This document shows, in pieces, positions 1-6,372 of a stretch of 20,874 nucleotides of DNA. Numbering within the stretch: position 1 is the stretch's first letter; each line of letters begins with the position of its first letter. The notes under the pieces are model-generated. The model was not told the origin of the DNA and ran no database searches. It worked only from the letters and a program-made list of their open reading frames with translations. Source of the DNA: a virus; IMG/VR virus record IMGVR_UViG_3300043395_002199, positions 1 through 20,874 of that record, one strand, 5' to 3'. The position numbers were made by a program, and so were the translations under genes.

Positions 1-1209
1 GGCTTCACGGTCGAAGACTTCAGTATCGCCATCACCCCACCCGAGGCGCCCATCATCACCGCCTCGTTCAACAGCGGCAGCAACAAGGTCGCGCTCACGG
101 TGTCCAGTCGCGTCAACGTGCTCTCCGAAACCGACTCGACGTGCGAGTCCGGCATCGGAACGTGGAACGCCGAAGCCAACGCCACCGGCCTGGCATCGTC
201 CAGCACCAACGGGTCCAGCGTTGGCACCAACGCGCTGCGCTTCCAGGCGACAACCACCGCAGACTCCATCGTCCGCACCGGCAACTACGCCGTCGAAGCG
301 GGCGAACTGATCCGCGCTGTCGCCGACATCAAGACGCCCACCACCTCGGGCAAGACCACGCGCGTCGACATCGCCTGGTACGCCGCCGACGGGACCACGC
401 TGCTGTCCACGTCGACCGGCACCGGCGGTACCAACTCGAACATCACCGCCTTCTTCACCCGCACCTGCGATGCGACCGCACCCGCTGGTGCTGCATTCGC
501 TCGGGTGAAGGCCATCGTCGTGGCCCCCACCGCCTCGGACTTCATTGCTGTCGACAAGATCGGCTTGTGGCCGGACCAGTCGGGCTCGTGGTCCATCGGC
601 GGCTACTCGGGCTGGTCCACCAAGTTGGAGCGCAGCGACGACTCCGGCACCACCTGGAGCACTGTGCTCAATGGCGGCGCGCTGGCGACCCGCACCTCGC
701 AGTCCGCCACACTCGACGACTACACCGCGCCCCGTGGCGTGACGGTTCAATACCGCGCGACCACGACGGTGCTCAACGCTACGGGCGGCACCATCGCCTC
801 CTCGATCAGCAACGTCCCCACCGCCAGCATCACCAACGATGGTCTGTGGTGGTTCAAGGTGTTGGCCGATCCGACCCGGAACGTGGGTGGGGTGAAGATC
901 CGCAACGGCTTCACCGAGTCGGTGGAGGAGCAGTCGGGGCAGTTCTGGCCCGTCGGACGCACCCGCCCGGTCGTGGTGTCGAGTGGCATCGGCGGGCGCA
1001 ACGGCAACTACCCGTGGCTGACCACGTCGGTCGCCGAGTTCACCAACCTGGCCAAGGTGTTGGAGTACGCGGGCACCGTGTTGGTGCAGGATCCGACCGG
1101 TGGGCAGAAGTATGTCCGCTTCACTTCGCGCTCATGGTCGACGGTCGGAACAGCGACCCGTCCACTGCGCGAAGGGTCCGTCGACTACGTTGAAGTCGCG
1201 AGCCCCTGA
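1..1209 (+). CDS. Minor tail protein with carbohydrate-binding-like domain (5' end missing)
   Basis: The frame is open from base 1, so the start lies outside the window and 402 codons of the C-terminal part are seen. Roughly residues 38-185 of the fragment look like a CBM4/9-type jelly roll: an NVLSETDSTCESGIGTW opening, Ser/Thr-rich beta strands, and a closing segment FIAVDKIGLWPD. Such domains are common in actinophage minor tail proteins, where they are thought to touch cell-surface glycans. The rest is beta-rich, including WWFKVLADP near residue 280, and resembles tail-fibre or distal-tail modules. Its stop overlaps the next tail gene by one base. A tail role is inferred from the jelly roll plus the DUF5047 neighbour; the exact virion position cannot be told. 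Confidence 0.7.
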   Translation, partial: GFTVEDFSIAITPPEAPIITASFNSGSNKVALTVSSRVNVLSETDSTCESGIGTWNAEANATGLASSSTNGSSVGTNALRFQATTTADSIVRTGNYAVEAGELIRAVADIKTPTTSGKTTRVDIAWYAADGTTLLSTSTGTGGTNSNITAFFTRTCDATAPAGAAFARVKAIVVAPTASDFIAVDKIGLWPDQSGSWSIGGYSGWSTKLERSDDSGTTWSTVLNGGALATRTSQSATLDDYTAPRGVTVQYRATTTVLNATGGTIASSISNVPTASITNDGLWWFKVLADPTRNVGGVKIRNGFTESVEEQSGQFWPVGRTRPVVVSSGIGGRNGNYPWLTTSVAEFTNLAKVLEYAGTVLVQDPTGGQKYVRFTSRSWSTVGTATRPLREGSVDYVEVASP

Positions 1210-2330
1210 TGTACCCGCGTAGCGATGAGTTCACCACCGAGGTGGTGAGCAACGACCAGCGGATCGTCTCGTACTGTGAAGTCTGGTCGGACGACTCCCG
1301 GCTCGCCACCCTTCAGGTCGAGGGGGGCAGCGTTACCGACGACGCAACCCGGCAGGTTCGTCGCGATTGCGTCTTTGACCTGGTCGACCTGGACGGCACC
1401 TACACCCCAGCCGACCTGTCGTCGATGCTGGCGCCCGGCGGCAATGAGGTGCGCCCCTACCGTGGCCTGATCCTTCCCTCCGGCATCACTGAGGCGATCC
1501 CCCAGGGTGTCTACCGGCTGGGCGATGTGGACATCAGCGAGTCGTCCTCCGGGGTGTCCATGTCCTTCAGCGCGCAGGACCGTTCGGAGCGGATCTCGGC
1601 GAACAAGTGGCTGGACCCCTACCAGATCCCCAAGGGCGGCAACGTCGCTGACGTGATCGCCGACATCGCCGTCAACCGTTGGCCGGGCTGCCCACTCGGC
1701 TTCTCTACGGCCGTGACGGAGGCGACCACAAACTGGGGAATGTTGGAGTGGGGCGCCAACTCCGACCCGTGGCGCGACATGGTCAACATCGCCTTCCAGT
1801 TCGGGCTGGACCTCTACTTTGACCGGGTGGGCGTGCTTCAGTTGCGCCCCATCCCCGACATCACTGACACCGCAGCAGCCCTCACCCTGGTGGAAGGTGA
1901 GACGTGTGTCATCACCGACGCCAAGCGCAGGCTGTCGGCATCCCAGACCTTCAACGGCGCGATCGTTGAGGTTGAATCCTCCGACCTCCCCCTCCCCTTG
2001 CGCGGTGAGGCGTGGGACGACGACCCTTCCAGCCTGACCCGTCGCGACGGGAAGTTCGGGCCGAGGCCACAGTGGTACTCAGCCCCCCTCGTGGGCAACC
2101 AGGCCGCCCTGGACGATTCGGCTCGCCGGATCCTGTCCAAGAACCTGGGTCTGACTGAGGCCATCGACTGGTCGATGGTGGTCGACCCGTGTGTCGACTC
2201 GTTCGATGTGGCCAAGGTGACAAGGTCTCGGCTGAAGGTGGACGCCTTGTACATTCTTGACCAGGTCGTCACGCCCTTCGGCCCGGCCGATGCGATGAGC
2301 GCAGTGGCCCGGACTCGGAGGGTGTCATGA
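1209..2330 (+). CDS. DUF5047-type minor tail protein
   Basis: This 373-residue protein resembles the DUF5047 family found in tail modules of actinobacterial siphoviruses. It has an N-terminal DEFTTEVVSNDQRIV segment, a beta-rich first half containing IPQGVYRLGDVDI, and a central region (about residues 150-230) with WGMLEWGANSDPWRDMVNIA and a bulky aromatic/beta stretch. These features recall tail-hub or baseplate-hub proteins. No membrane segment or enzymatic motif is visible. The ATG overlaps the upstream TGA (TGATG), indicating coupled translation, and the gene in turn overlaps the next start by four bases. The family call is by pattern; a hub role at the tail tip is an inference from position and fold-like features. 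Confidence 0.7.
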   Translation: MYPRSDEFTTEVVSNDQRIVSYCEVWSDDSRLATLQVEGGSVTDDATRQVRRDCVFDLVDLDGTYTPADLSSMLAPGGNEVRPYRGLILPSGITEAIPQGVYRLGDVDISESSSGVSMSFSAQDRSERISANKWLDPYQIPKGGNVADVIADIAVNRWPGCPLGFSTAVTEATTNWGMLEWGANSDPWRDMVNIAFQFGLDLYFDRVGVLQLRPIPDITDTAAALTLVEGETCVITDAKRRLSASQTFNGAIVEVESSDLPLPLRGEAWDDDPSSLTRRDGKFGPRPQWYSAPLVGNQAALDDSARRILSKNLGLTEAIDWSMVVDPCVDSFDVAKVTRSRLKVDALYILDQVVTPFGPADAMSAVARTRRVS

Positions 2331-3043
2331 TCGACGAAGACGGCGAACCCGATCTCCCCATGGAGCCGATCGGTACCCGCGACCTGGCGGGAACGCTTGC
2401 ACCAGACCTGGAGTCGCTGGGCTACCGGCTCGCCGAGGTCGTCTCGGTGCAGGCCAACTACTCGATGACGGTGAAGATCGCCGGGTCGAGTACCGCCGTT
2501 GCTGGCGTCCGCTACCTGACGCACGTCCCTCCCCGTCCCGGCTCCAGTGTGTGGCTGATCCGCAACAAGGAGGAGTGGCACGGGGTTGGCACCATGGCCC
2601 ACCAGGCAGGCTGGCCTGTCTGTCGTGTCCGCCGAGCCGCCGACGGCACGTCCTACGCCAGCGGCGCCCAAACGGTGTCGTTCGACACCGAGGACGCCGA
2701 CCTCTGGAGCATGTGGACCAGCGGCACTGATGTGGTCATCCCCATCCCCGGCTTCTACGACCTCAGCGGTGGCCTCCAGTTCGACCTGGATGCGAACAAC
2801 AACGGCTCACGCAGCGTGTTCATCAAGGTGGGCAGCACGGAAGTTGCCTATGACCGGCGCCTGCCAATCTCGGCAAGCACCCCCGTGATCTTGGGGTGTT
2901 CCACCTTGGGCTATCCATGTGTTGCCGGAGATGTCGTCACCCTGGGTGGTGCCCACACCTCCACAACCAACCGCTACCATGTGGGTGGATCTGCCCGCAA
3001 CTCCTACCTGTCTGTTGTCTACCGTGGCCCCCTCGGAGCGTAA
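2327..3043 (+). CDS. Tail protein with OB-like N-terminus and jelly-roll C-terminus
   Basis: A 238-residue protein starting in an ATGA overlap with the DUF5047 gene. Residues about 33-92 (YRLAEVVSVQANYSMTVKI through WHGVGTMA) look like the small OB fold often found in tail-spike and baseplate proteins. Residues about 100-238 form a beta-rich domain with the pattern of a TNF/C1q-like jelly roll: SFDTEDADLW, then FYDLSGGLQFDLDANNNGSR, then a final NSYLSVVYRG strand. Phage C1q-like tips commonly bind host receptors. It is therefore a candidate receptor-binding or baseplate-tip protein, being the last gene of the tail block. The domain calls rest on pattern recognition only, and an adhesin role is an inference. 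Confidence 0.6.
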   Translation: MIDEDGEPDLPMEPIGTRDLAGTLAPDLESLGYRLAEVVSVQANYSMTVKIAGSSTAVAGVRYLTHVPPRPGSSVWLIRNKEEWHGVGTMAHQAGWPVCRVRRAADGTSYASGAQTVSFDTEDADLWSMWTSGTDVVIPIPGFYDLSGGLQFDLDANNNGSRSVFIKVGSTEVAYDRRLPISASTPVILGCSTLGYPCVAGDVVTLGGAHTSTTNRYHVGGSARNSYLSVVYRGPLGA

Positions 3044-3045
3044 CG

Positions 3046-3282
3046 ATGCCAAGCAGTGACCCGCTCCAGGATCTGAAGGATGAGTTCGCCGCCTTGAAGG
3101 CGGACGTCGAGGCCGATCGCCGTGTCGACGCTGTCCGCTTTGAGCGCATCGAGGCCGACATCAAGCGGCTCGAAGACGACCACAAGTCCTTTGTGGCCCG
3201 CTCGTGGGCTATGGTGGTCTTGGTGCTAACCGCCACGGCAGGTGGATTGGTTGCCATCATCACAAGGGCCCCGACTCCATGA
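3046..3282 (+). CDS. Small coiled-coil membrane protein, possible lysis accessory
   Basis: This 78-residue protein has a charged heptad-rich coiled coil (about residues 8-48), then one hydrophobic segment (about 54-72, beginning WAMVVLVL) and a very short tail. The order coiled coil then C-terminal membrane anchor resembles XhlA-like hemolysin/holin-associated proteins. ATG 3046 was chosen because it lies two bases after the preceding stop; an upstream in-frame start at 2896 would sit wholly inside the tail gene. It overlaps the next membrane protein by ATGA. A role in lysis is suggested by the PG-binding and holin genes just downstream, but there is no direct signature. Confidence 0.65.
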   Translation: MPSSDPLQDLKDEFAALKADVEADRRVDAVRFERIEADIKRLEDDHKSFVARSWAMVVLVLTATAGGLVAIITRAPTP

Positions 3283-3782
3283 GTAAGGCACGCAAGGCGC
3301 GCAACCGGGCGGTCAACGTCGCCGCCTGGTCGCTGACGATCGCCTGGGTCCTGATGTTGGCGGTGTTGGTGTGGCCGCACAATGAGGTGACCTTCCCTCA
3401 GGGGAACACCGCCACCGTCACTCCCGCCAAGGTGAAAGAGTTGGGCACCATCACCATCACCTTCCCCGCCTATTGCAATGACGGGCAGGTCGTCACTGTT
3501 GAACGGTGGGCGGACATCTATGGACCTGGCGACCACCGGCTCGCCTCCGAGCGCCTTGGTCAACTCACCTTCTACCCCAAGGCCGGGGGGAAGGTGTGTC
3601 GCGCGCCTGATGTTCAAGAGTTCGGCCTGACCACCGCCTTCCAGGCCTACGGCGAGCAGCCGACCGTGTACCGGATCCGCACCGTGACCTCCTACCAGCC
3701 GATCCGCATCCCCCTGCTGAAGCAGGTTCGGACGGTTGAAGTTGAGGCCACCACTGAGCCCTTCACTGTCATCCCCCGTTGA
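3279..3782 (+). CDS. Membrane-anchored protein of unknown function
   Basis: A 167-residue protein with a very basic N-terminus (KARKARNRA), one membrane segment at about residues 15-32 and a roughly 130-residue soluble C-terminal part. The positive-inside pattern puts the C-terminal domain outside the cytoplasm. That domain holds two cysteines (in YCNDGQ and KVCRAPD) that could form a disulfide, and it is beta-rich. It starts in an ATGA overlap with the preceding coiled-coil membrane gene. I do not recognise the family. The position between a membrane protein and the PG-binding and holin genes makes an envelope or lysis role plausible but unproven. Confidence 0.6.
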   Translation: MSKARKARNRAVNVAAWSLTIAWVLMLAVLVWPHNEVTFPQGNTATVTPAKVKELGTITITFPAYCNDGQVVTVERWADIYGPGDHRLASERLGQLTFYPKAGGKVCRAPDVQEFGLTTAFQAYGEQPTVYRIRTVTSYQPIRIPLLKQVRTVEVEATTEPFTVIPR

Positions 3783-3841
3783 GGTAACCCCCGGCAGGGG
3801 CGGGCCTTCTATCCTGGAGCCTGTCCCCCGAAAGGAACGCC

Positions 3842-4243
3842 ATGACTGCGCCCAAGCCTGCTGCGAAGAAGCCAGCAGCCCGCAAGCCCGCCGCCAAGAA
3901 GCCGGTGGCCGAGCCCGCCCCCAAGTTCGAGCCGTCCGGGCTGGACGAGTTCGCCAGCGTCGGTGATGAGGGCAGCAACCCCCCGGATGCACCGGCTGCG
4001 GTCGACACTGTCGAGCCCGTCGCTGGTCGCCCCAACCTGGTCGACGGCGCACGCGGCCAGCACGTCAAGGATCTGGAGGTCCTGCTGCACGAGCAGGGCT
4101 TCTACGACCGGGCCGCCCCGTCCGGCGTGTACGGGACCTCCCTGGCTCGCGCGGTTCGCCGCGCCCAGGGCCACTTCGGCTTGAAGCCGAACGGCAAGAC
4201 CGATCAGGCCCTGTGGGCCCATCTGGAAGGAGCAGGCAAGTGA
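3842..4243 (+). CDS. Peptidoglycan-binding domain protein without a catalytic domain
   Basis: This 133-residue protein has two parts. Residues 1-28 are a Lys/Ala/Pro-rich tail with repeated AAKKP/AARKP units, similar to histone H1-type tails. Residues about 69-129 match the PG_binding_1 fold: DGARGQHVKDLEVLL, then SGVYGTSLARAVRRAQ, then PNGKTDQALW. No amidase, peptidase or glycosidase motif is present, so it can bind cell wall but not obviously cut it. Start ATG 3842 has an AAAGGA ribosome site close upstream. It is coupled to the holin-like gene by a GTGA overlap. It could be the binding half of a split endolysin, a virion wall-binding protein, or a regulator of lysis. Confidence 0.75.
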   Translation: MTAPKPAAKKPAARKPAAKKPVAEPAPKFEPSGLDEFASVGDEGSNPPDAPAAVDTVEPVAGRPNLVDGARGQHVKDLEVLLHEQGFYDRAAPSGVYGTSLARAVRRAQGHFGLKPNGKTDQALWAHLEGAGK

Positions 4244-4578
4244 GCCTGAAGGAAGCGTGGAGCGGCTTCAAGAGGTGGATCACCTCGCGCCGGACCCTCG
4301 ACTTCGTGGAGCGCGTCGGCACCACGGTCGCCCTCGGCGTTGTGTCGTGGTTGGTGATCGAGGCCACCCAGATCCCCGGCGTGTACGGGGTGCTGATCCT
4401 CGGTGTGCTCAACGGCATCAAGGTGCAACTGGCTAGACAGGTCGGCAACCCCGACTCGGGTGGCTTCGTGGACACCGACCCGGTGCCGCCGCCCATCCCT
4501 GATCCGGTCTGGGATGCCGCTGTCGACTCGACCGTTGTTGACGAGGTCCCCCCGGCCGACCAGGCTCAGGACGACTGA
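4240..4578 (+). CDS. Probable holin
   Basis: A 112-residue protein with two predicted membrane segments (about residues 24-41 and 46-60) separated by a short IEATQIPGVYG turn. It has a basic, tryptophan-containing N-terminus and an acidic, Pro/Asp-rich C-terminus. This size and layout fit small actinophage holins that release endolysin through the cytoplasmic membrane. The start is GTG 4240, overlapping the upstream TGA and preceded by a GGAAGGA ribosome site at about 4225-4231. The partner upstream is a peptidoglycan-binding protein, which supports a lysis role. The family is assigned by topology and neighbourhood rather than a sequence signature, because holins are poorly conserved. Confidence 0.65.
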   Translation: MSLKEAWSGFKRWITSRRTLDFVERVGTTVALGVVSWLVIEATQIPGVYGVLILGVLNGIKVQLARQVGNPDSGGFVDTDPVPPPIPDPVWDAAVDSTVVDEVPPADQAQDD

Positions 4579-4587
4579 AGGAACCCA

Positions 4588-4603
4588 CCGGCCCCCGGGC
4601 CGG
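4588..4603 (+). terminator. Short GC hairpin just after the holin gene
   Basis: CCGGCC (4588-4593) pairs perfectly with GGCCGG (4598-4603) across a four-base loop, ten bases after the holin stop. There is no T tract. It may be a weak first stop for the tail/lysis transcript, with the stronger hairpin at 4653-4686 as the main one. Confidence 0.35.
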
Positions 4604-4652
4604 GCTAGGGTTAGCGTGCGCAACTGGTCATTGCGCCGTCTCCCTTCTGGGT

Positions 4653-4686
4653 AGCAAGGCCCCTCAGGAAACTGGGGGGCCTTGCT
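4653..4686 (+). terminator. Strong 15-bp hairpin with GAAA tetraloop
   Basis: AGCAAGGCCCC (4653-4663) is the exact reverse complement of GGGGCCTTGCT (4676-4686). The stem continues inward with a T-G wobble and CAG/CTG, giving 15 pairs closed by a GAAA (GNRA) tetraloop at 4668-4671. No T-rich tract follows, which is common in high-GC phages. It sits between the lysis genes and the promoter of the gam operon, so it probably ends the late transcript and may act on both strands. Confidence 0.75.
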
Positions 4687-4700
4687 CGTGCCCCCGGTAG

Positions 4701-4728
4701 TTGACCCCTAACCCCTGTTGTGTATGAT
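4701..4728 (+). promoter_or_regulatory. Promoter for the gam operon
   Basis: TTGACC at 4701-4706 and TATGAT at 4723-4728 are separated by 16 bases, a near-consensus sigma-70-like arrangement. The spacer contains CTAACCCC (4708-4715) and TCGACC follows four bases after the -10 (4733-4738); both elements recur at other promoters in this window. A start near 4735 would give a leader of about 24 bases with AGGGAG ahead of ATG 4759. Confidence 0.75.
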
Positions 4729-4760
4729 GGGGTCGACCGTTCAACCCAGGGAGACCCCAT
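4727..4760 (+). repeat. Inverted repeat spanning the gam start region
   Basis: ATGGGGTC (4727-4734) and GACCCCAT (4753-4760) are perfect 8-base inverted arms 18 bases apart. The right arm includes the first two bases of the gam start codon and the left arm begins at the end of the -10 box. In a read-through RNA the hairpin would partly hide the start; a transcript starting near 4735 would lack the left arm. Confidence 0.45.
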
Positions 4761-5361
4761 GAGCCTTGACCTCGACGACTTCTACCGCCCCGAGGCGGAC
4801 CTGTTCGAGCGCGAGTACCGCCAGGCTGTCGAAGACGCCGCCACCCCGCAAGCCGAGCCCGGCGCTGAGCGCACGCCCGCCTTCCGTGTCGACTCAGACG
4901 CGAAGGCCACCTGGGCGATGCGCAAGTTGCGTGGCGTGAAGGCGCACATCCAGTCCAACCGCGACATCGCTGCCGCCGAGATTGAGCGCGTGCAGCAGTG
5001 GCTGGACGCCGTCAACGCGCCACTGGATCGTGACGCCCACTTCTTCACCGGCCTGCTCGAAGACTACGGCCTGAATCAGCGCGCCGAGTTCGACCGCAAG
5101 ACCATCCCCCTGCCCTACGGCACCATCTCCACCCGCGAGGGCACCCCCACGATCACGTTCGTGGACGAGGACGCCTTCGTGGCGTGGGCGACCGAGCACG
5201 CGCCGGACCTGCTGAAGACCACGGTGAAGCCGGTGCTGTCGGAGGCGAAGCGTATCCTCACCATCACCGATGACTTGAAGGTCATCAGTGGTGAGGGTGA
5301 AGTGGTGCCGGGTGCCTCCGGCACTGAGGCCAAGACCACCGTCACGATCAAGACCACCTGA
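4759..5361 (+). CDS. Gam-like host-nuclease inhibitor protein
   Basis: A 200-residue protein resembling the Mu Gam family, which binds free DNA ends and shields them from host exonucleases. Residues 45-100 form a long helical segment (DSDAKATWAMRKL, then RDIAAAEIERVQQWLD) as in the Gam coiled coil. Residues 100-160 contain the family-like stretch RKTIPLPYGTISTREGTPTI followed by AFVAWATEHAPDLLKTTV. The length is close to that of Mu Gam. Start ATG 4759 has AGGGAG just upstream and a good promoter 30 bases away; an in-frame start at 4720 would lie inside that promoter. It leads a two-gene operon with a strand-annealing protein, a classic pairing for phage recombination. Confidence 0.8.
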   Translation: MSLDLDDFYRPEADLFEREYRQAVEDAATPQAEPGAERTPAFRVDSDAKATWAMRKLRGVKAHIQSNRDIAAAEIERVQQWLDAVNAPLDRDAHFFTGLLEDYGLNQRAEFDRKTIPLPYGTISTREGTPTITFVDEDAFVAWATEHAPDLLKTTVKPVLSEAKRILTITDDLKVISGEGEVVPGASGTEAKTTVTIKTT

Positions 5362-5383
5362 CATGACCACCCAGGAGACGACC

Positions 5384-5998
5384 ATGACCGAACCGACCAT
5401 GACCACCGAGTCTGCGGCAGCACTACGCAAGCCCTTCCCCCCTGAGGCGATCGGCAAGTTGCCGCGCGGCAAGGTGTTCCTCGACTATGTCGGCCACGCC
5501 GCCGTCACCGACCGCCTGCTCCAGGTCGACCCCCTGTGGTCGTGGGAGCCGTTCGCCGTCAACGCTCAGGGCCTGCCCGCCCTCGACGAGGATGGGAGCC
5601 TGTGGATCCGCCTGACGATCTGCGGGGTGACCCGCATCGGTGTCGGCGATTCCTCCAACGGCAAGGGCCGCAAGGAACTGATCGGTGACGCCATCCGTAA
5701 CGGCGCGATGCGCTTCGGTGTGGCGCTGGACCTGTGGTCCAAGGAAGACCTGTCCGACATGGAGGGCAACCAGCGCGTCTCCGAGGAGACCCTGAACGGC
5801 CTTCGTGCCCGGCTCGGCTCCTGCACGCCAGAGCAGGCTGCCCGGGGCAAGGACCTGTGGGTCAGGGCTGGCCTGCCCGCCTTGAACGATCTGCGGGAGC
5901 GTCACGTCGACATCGTGTCCGGCATCATCGACACGGTGCTGGACGAGCCTGCCGGACAGCAGGCCTTCGACACGCCGGAGCCCGACGGTCAATCCTGA
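5384..5998 (+). CDS. Rad52/DdrA-like single-strand annealing protein
   Basis: A 204-residue protein whose residues about 27-122 show the pattern of phage Rad52-superfamily annealing proteins: FLDYVGHAAVTDRLLQVDP, then WSWEP, then LWIRLTICGVTRIGVGD, then KELIGDAIRNGAMRFGVALD. These proteins coat single strands and anneal homologous DNA. The C-terminal part is helical and acidic, as in proteins that contact SSB. Three in-frame ATG ACC codon pairs occur at 5363, 5384 and 5399; 5384 was chosen because CAGGAGA lies six to twelve bases ahead. Gam upstream and SSB later in the window support a recombination role. The exact subfamily (Erf, Sak or DdrA) cannot be told by eye. Confidence 0.65.
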   Translation: MTEPTMTTESAAALRKPFPPEAIGKLPRGKVFLDYVGHAAVTDRLLQVDPLWSWEPFAVNAQGLPALDEDGSLWIRLTICGVTRIGVGDSSNGKGRKELIGDAIRNGAMRFGVALDLWSKEDLSDMEGNQRVSEETLNGLRARLGSCTPEQAARGKDLWVRAGLPALNDLRERHVDIVSGIIDTVLDEPAGQQAFDTPEPDGQS

Positions 5999-6200
5999 CG
6001 GCTGTCCCTGATCGCCTGACGACGGCCGTCTGAGCGCGCACGACGCCTCCGGGTACGCCGATCACGGTGCTTCCCGGAGGCGTTGCTGCGCCGCAGCGCC
6101 TGTACCCAGTCCACCCGCCTCACCCGAGCAGTCTAGGCCGCTGACGGCCCGCACAGCGATCCTGGTGGGGTAACCTGCTCGACGCGCTACACCCCGATGC
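5999..6200. other. Noncoding region after the gam operon
   Basis: About 300 bases (5999-6300) lack a supported gene, the longest gap in the window. It contains an 11-bp hairpin at 6043-6083, a small hairpin at 6085-6097, and from 6201 the promoter and structured leader of the replication operon. GACGGC (5997-6002) can also pair with GCCGTC (6025-6030). Short open frames at 6067 and 6197 have no ribosome site. I see no tRNA or recognisable recombination site in 6098-6200. Confidence 0.6.
6043..6083 (+). terminator. Strong hairpin terminator after the annealing-protein gene
   Basis: ACGCCTCCGGG (6043-6053) pairs perfectly with CCCGGAGGCGT (6073-6083) around a 19-base loop that can itself form a small CCG/CGG stem. 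A second hairpin, GCTGC/GCAGC with a three-base loop, follows at 6085-6097. There is no T tract. The position 45 bases after the operon's last stop fits a transcription end. Confidence 0.7.
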
Positions 6201-6229
6201 TTGCCCCTCCAGGGGCCCGACGCTACGGT
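6201..6229 (+). promoter_or_regulatory. Promoter for the replication operon
   Basis: TTGCCC (6201-6206) and TACGGT (6224-6229) are separated by 17 bases. The predicted start near 6236 gives a leader of about 65 bases containing a strong hairpin. The -35 resembles the TTGCAC elements at 16517 and 19914. Confidence 0.6.
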
Positions 6230-6240
6230 GGGCAGTGAAA

Positions 6241-6270
6241 GCCCCCGCGACGCGACGAACGTCCGGGGGC
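6241..6270 (+). promoter_or_regulatory. Structured leader hairpin of the replication operon
   Basis: GCCCCCG (6241-6247) pairs with CGGGGGC (6264-6270) and, after one bulged base, GACG (6249-6252) pairs with CGTC (6260-6263). GGGC at 6230-6233 can pair instead with GCCC at 6241-6244, so two exclusive folds are possible. It lies 18 bases before the leader-peptide ribosome site and could act as an attenuator or a translation control. Confidence 0.45.
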
Positions 6271-6300
6271 GTGGCCAGCAACCTGAACGGAGGTGCTGAC

Positions 6301-6372
6301 GTGAGTCAGCCTACAAGGCGTCCCCAGAGCCGCACAACCAGCCAGCCCCAGCGTGTCGAGGGGGGCCGATGA
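6301..6372 (+). CDS. 23-codon leader peptide upstream of the initiator gene
   Basis: A GTG start at 6301 is preceded by an almost ideal GGAGGT ribosome site (6289-6294) with six-base spacing. The frame runs 23 codons and its TGA overlaps the initiator ATG (ATGA). The peptide is Pro/Arg/Gln/Ser-rich (VSQPTRRPQSRTTSQPQRV) and has no visible fold. GCTGAC (6295-6300) and GTCAGC (6305-6310) form a 6-bp stem whose GTGA loop is the start codon plus one base, a GNRA-type tetraloop. The best ribosome site in the operon thus serves the leader and not the initiator, which suggests translational coupling. A control role is inferred; the peptide itself may do nothing. Confidence 0.55.
   Translation: MSQPTRRPQSRTTSQPQRVEGGR

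Noticed and set aside
141-1193. Second long + frame inside the first tail gene
   Set aside because: The product is extremely rich in Arg and His without folds, as expected from a shifted reading of GC-rich code; the other frame has a clear jelly-roll pattern.
3785-3841. Possible promoter (TATCCT at 3810) and CCCC/GGGG mini-hairpin before the PG-binding gene
   Set aside because: No -35 at proper distance and only four stem pairs; the evidence is too thin, though the gap of about 60 bases leaves it possible.
2937-4052. Minus-strand open frame of 371 codons across the membrane and PG-binding genes
   Set aside because: It crosses several well-formed + strand genes, has an Arg/Gly/Pro-rich product and no ribosome site or family pattern.
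4579-4758. tRNA gene, suggested by a 6-bp stem with a 7-base loop
   Set aside because: No acceptor, D or T arms can be built around it, and no CCA-type end is seen.
6067-6238. Short frames at GTG 6067 (25 codons) and ATG 6197 (13 codons) in the noncoding gap
   Set aside because: Neither has a ribosome site; the first lies in the terminator hairpin and the second overlaps the replication promoter.
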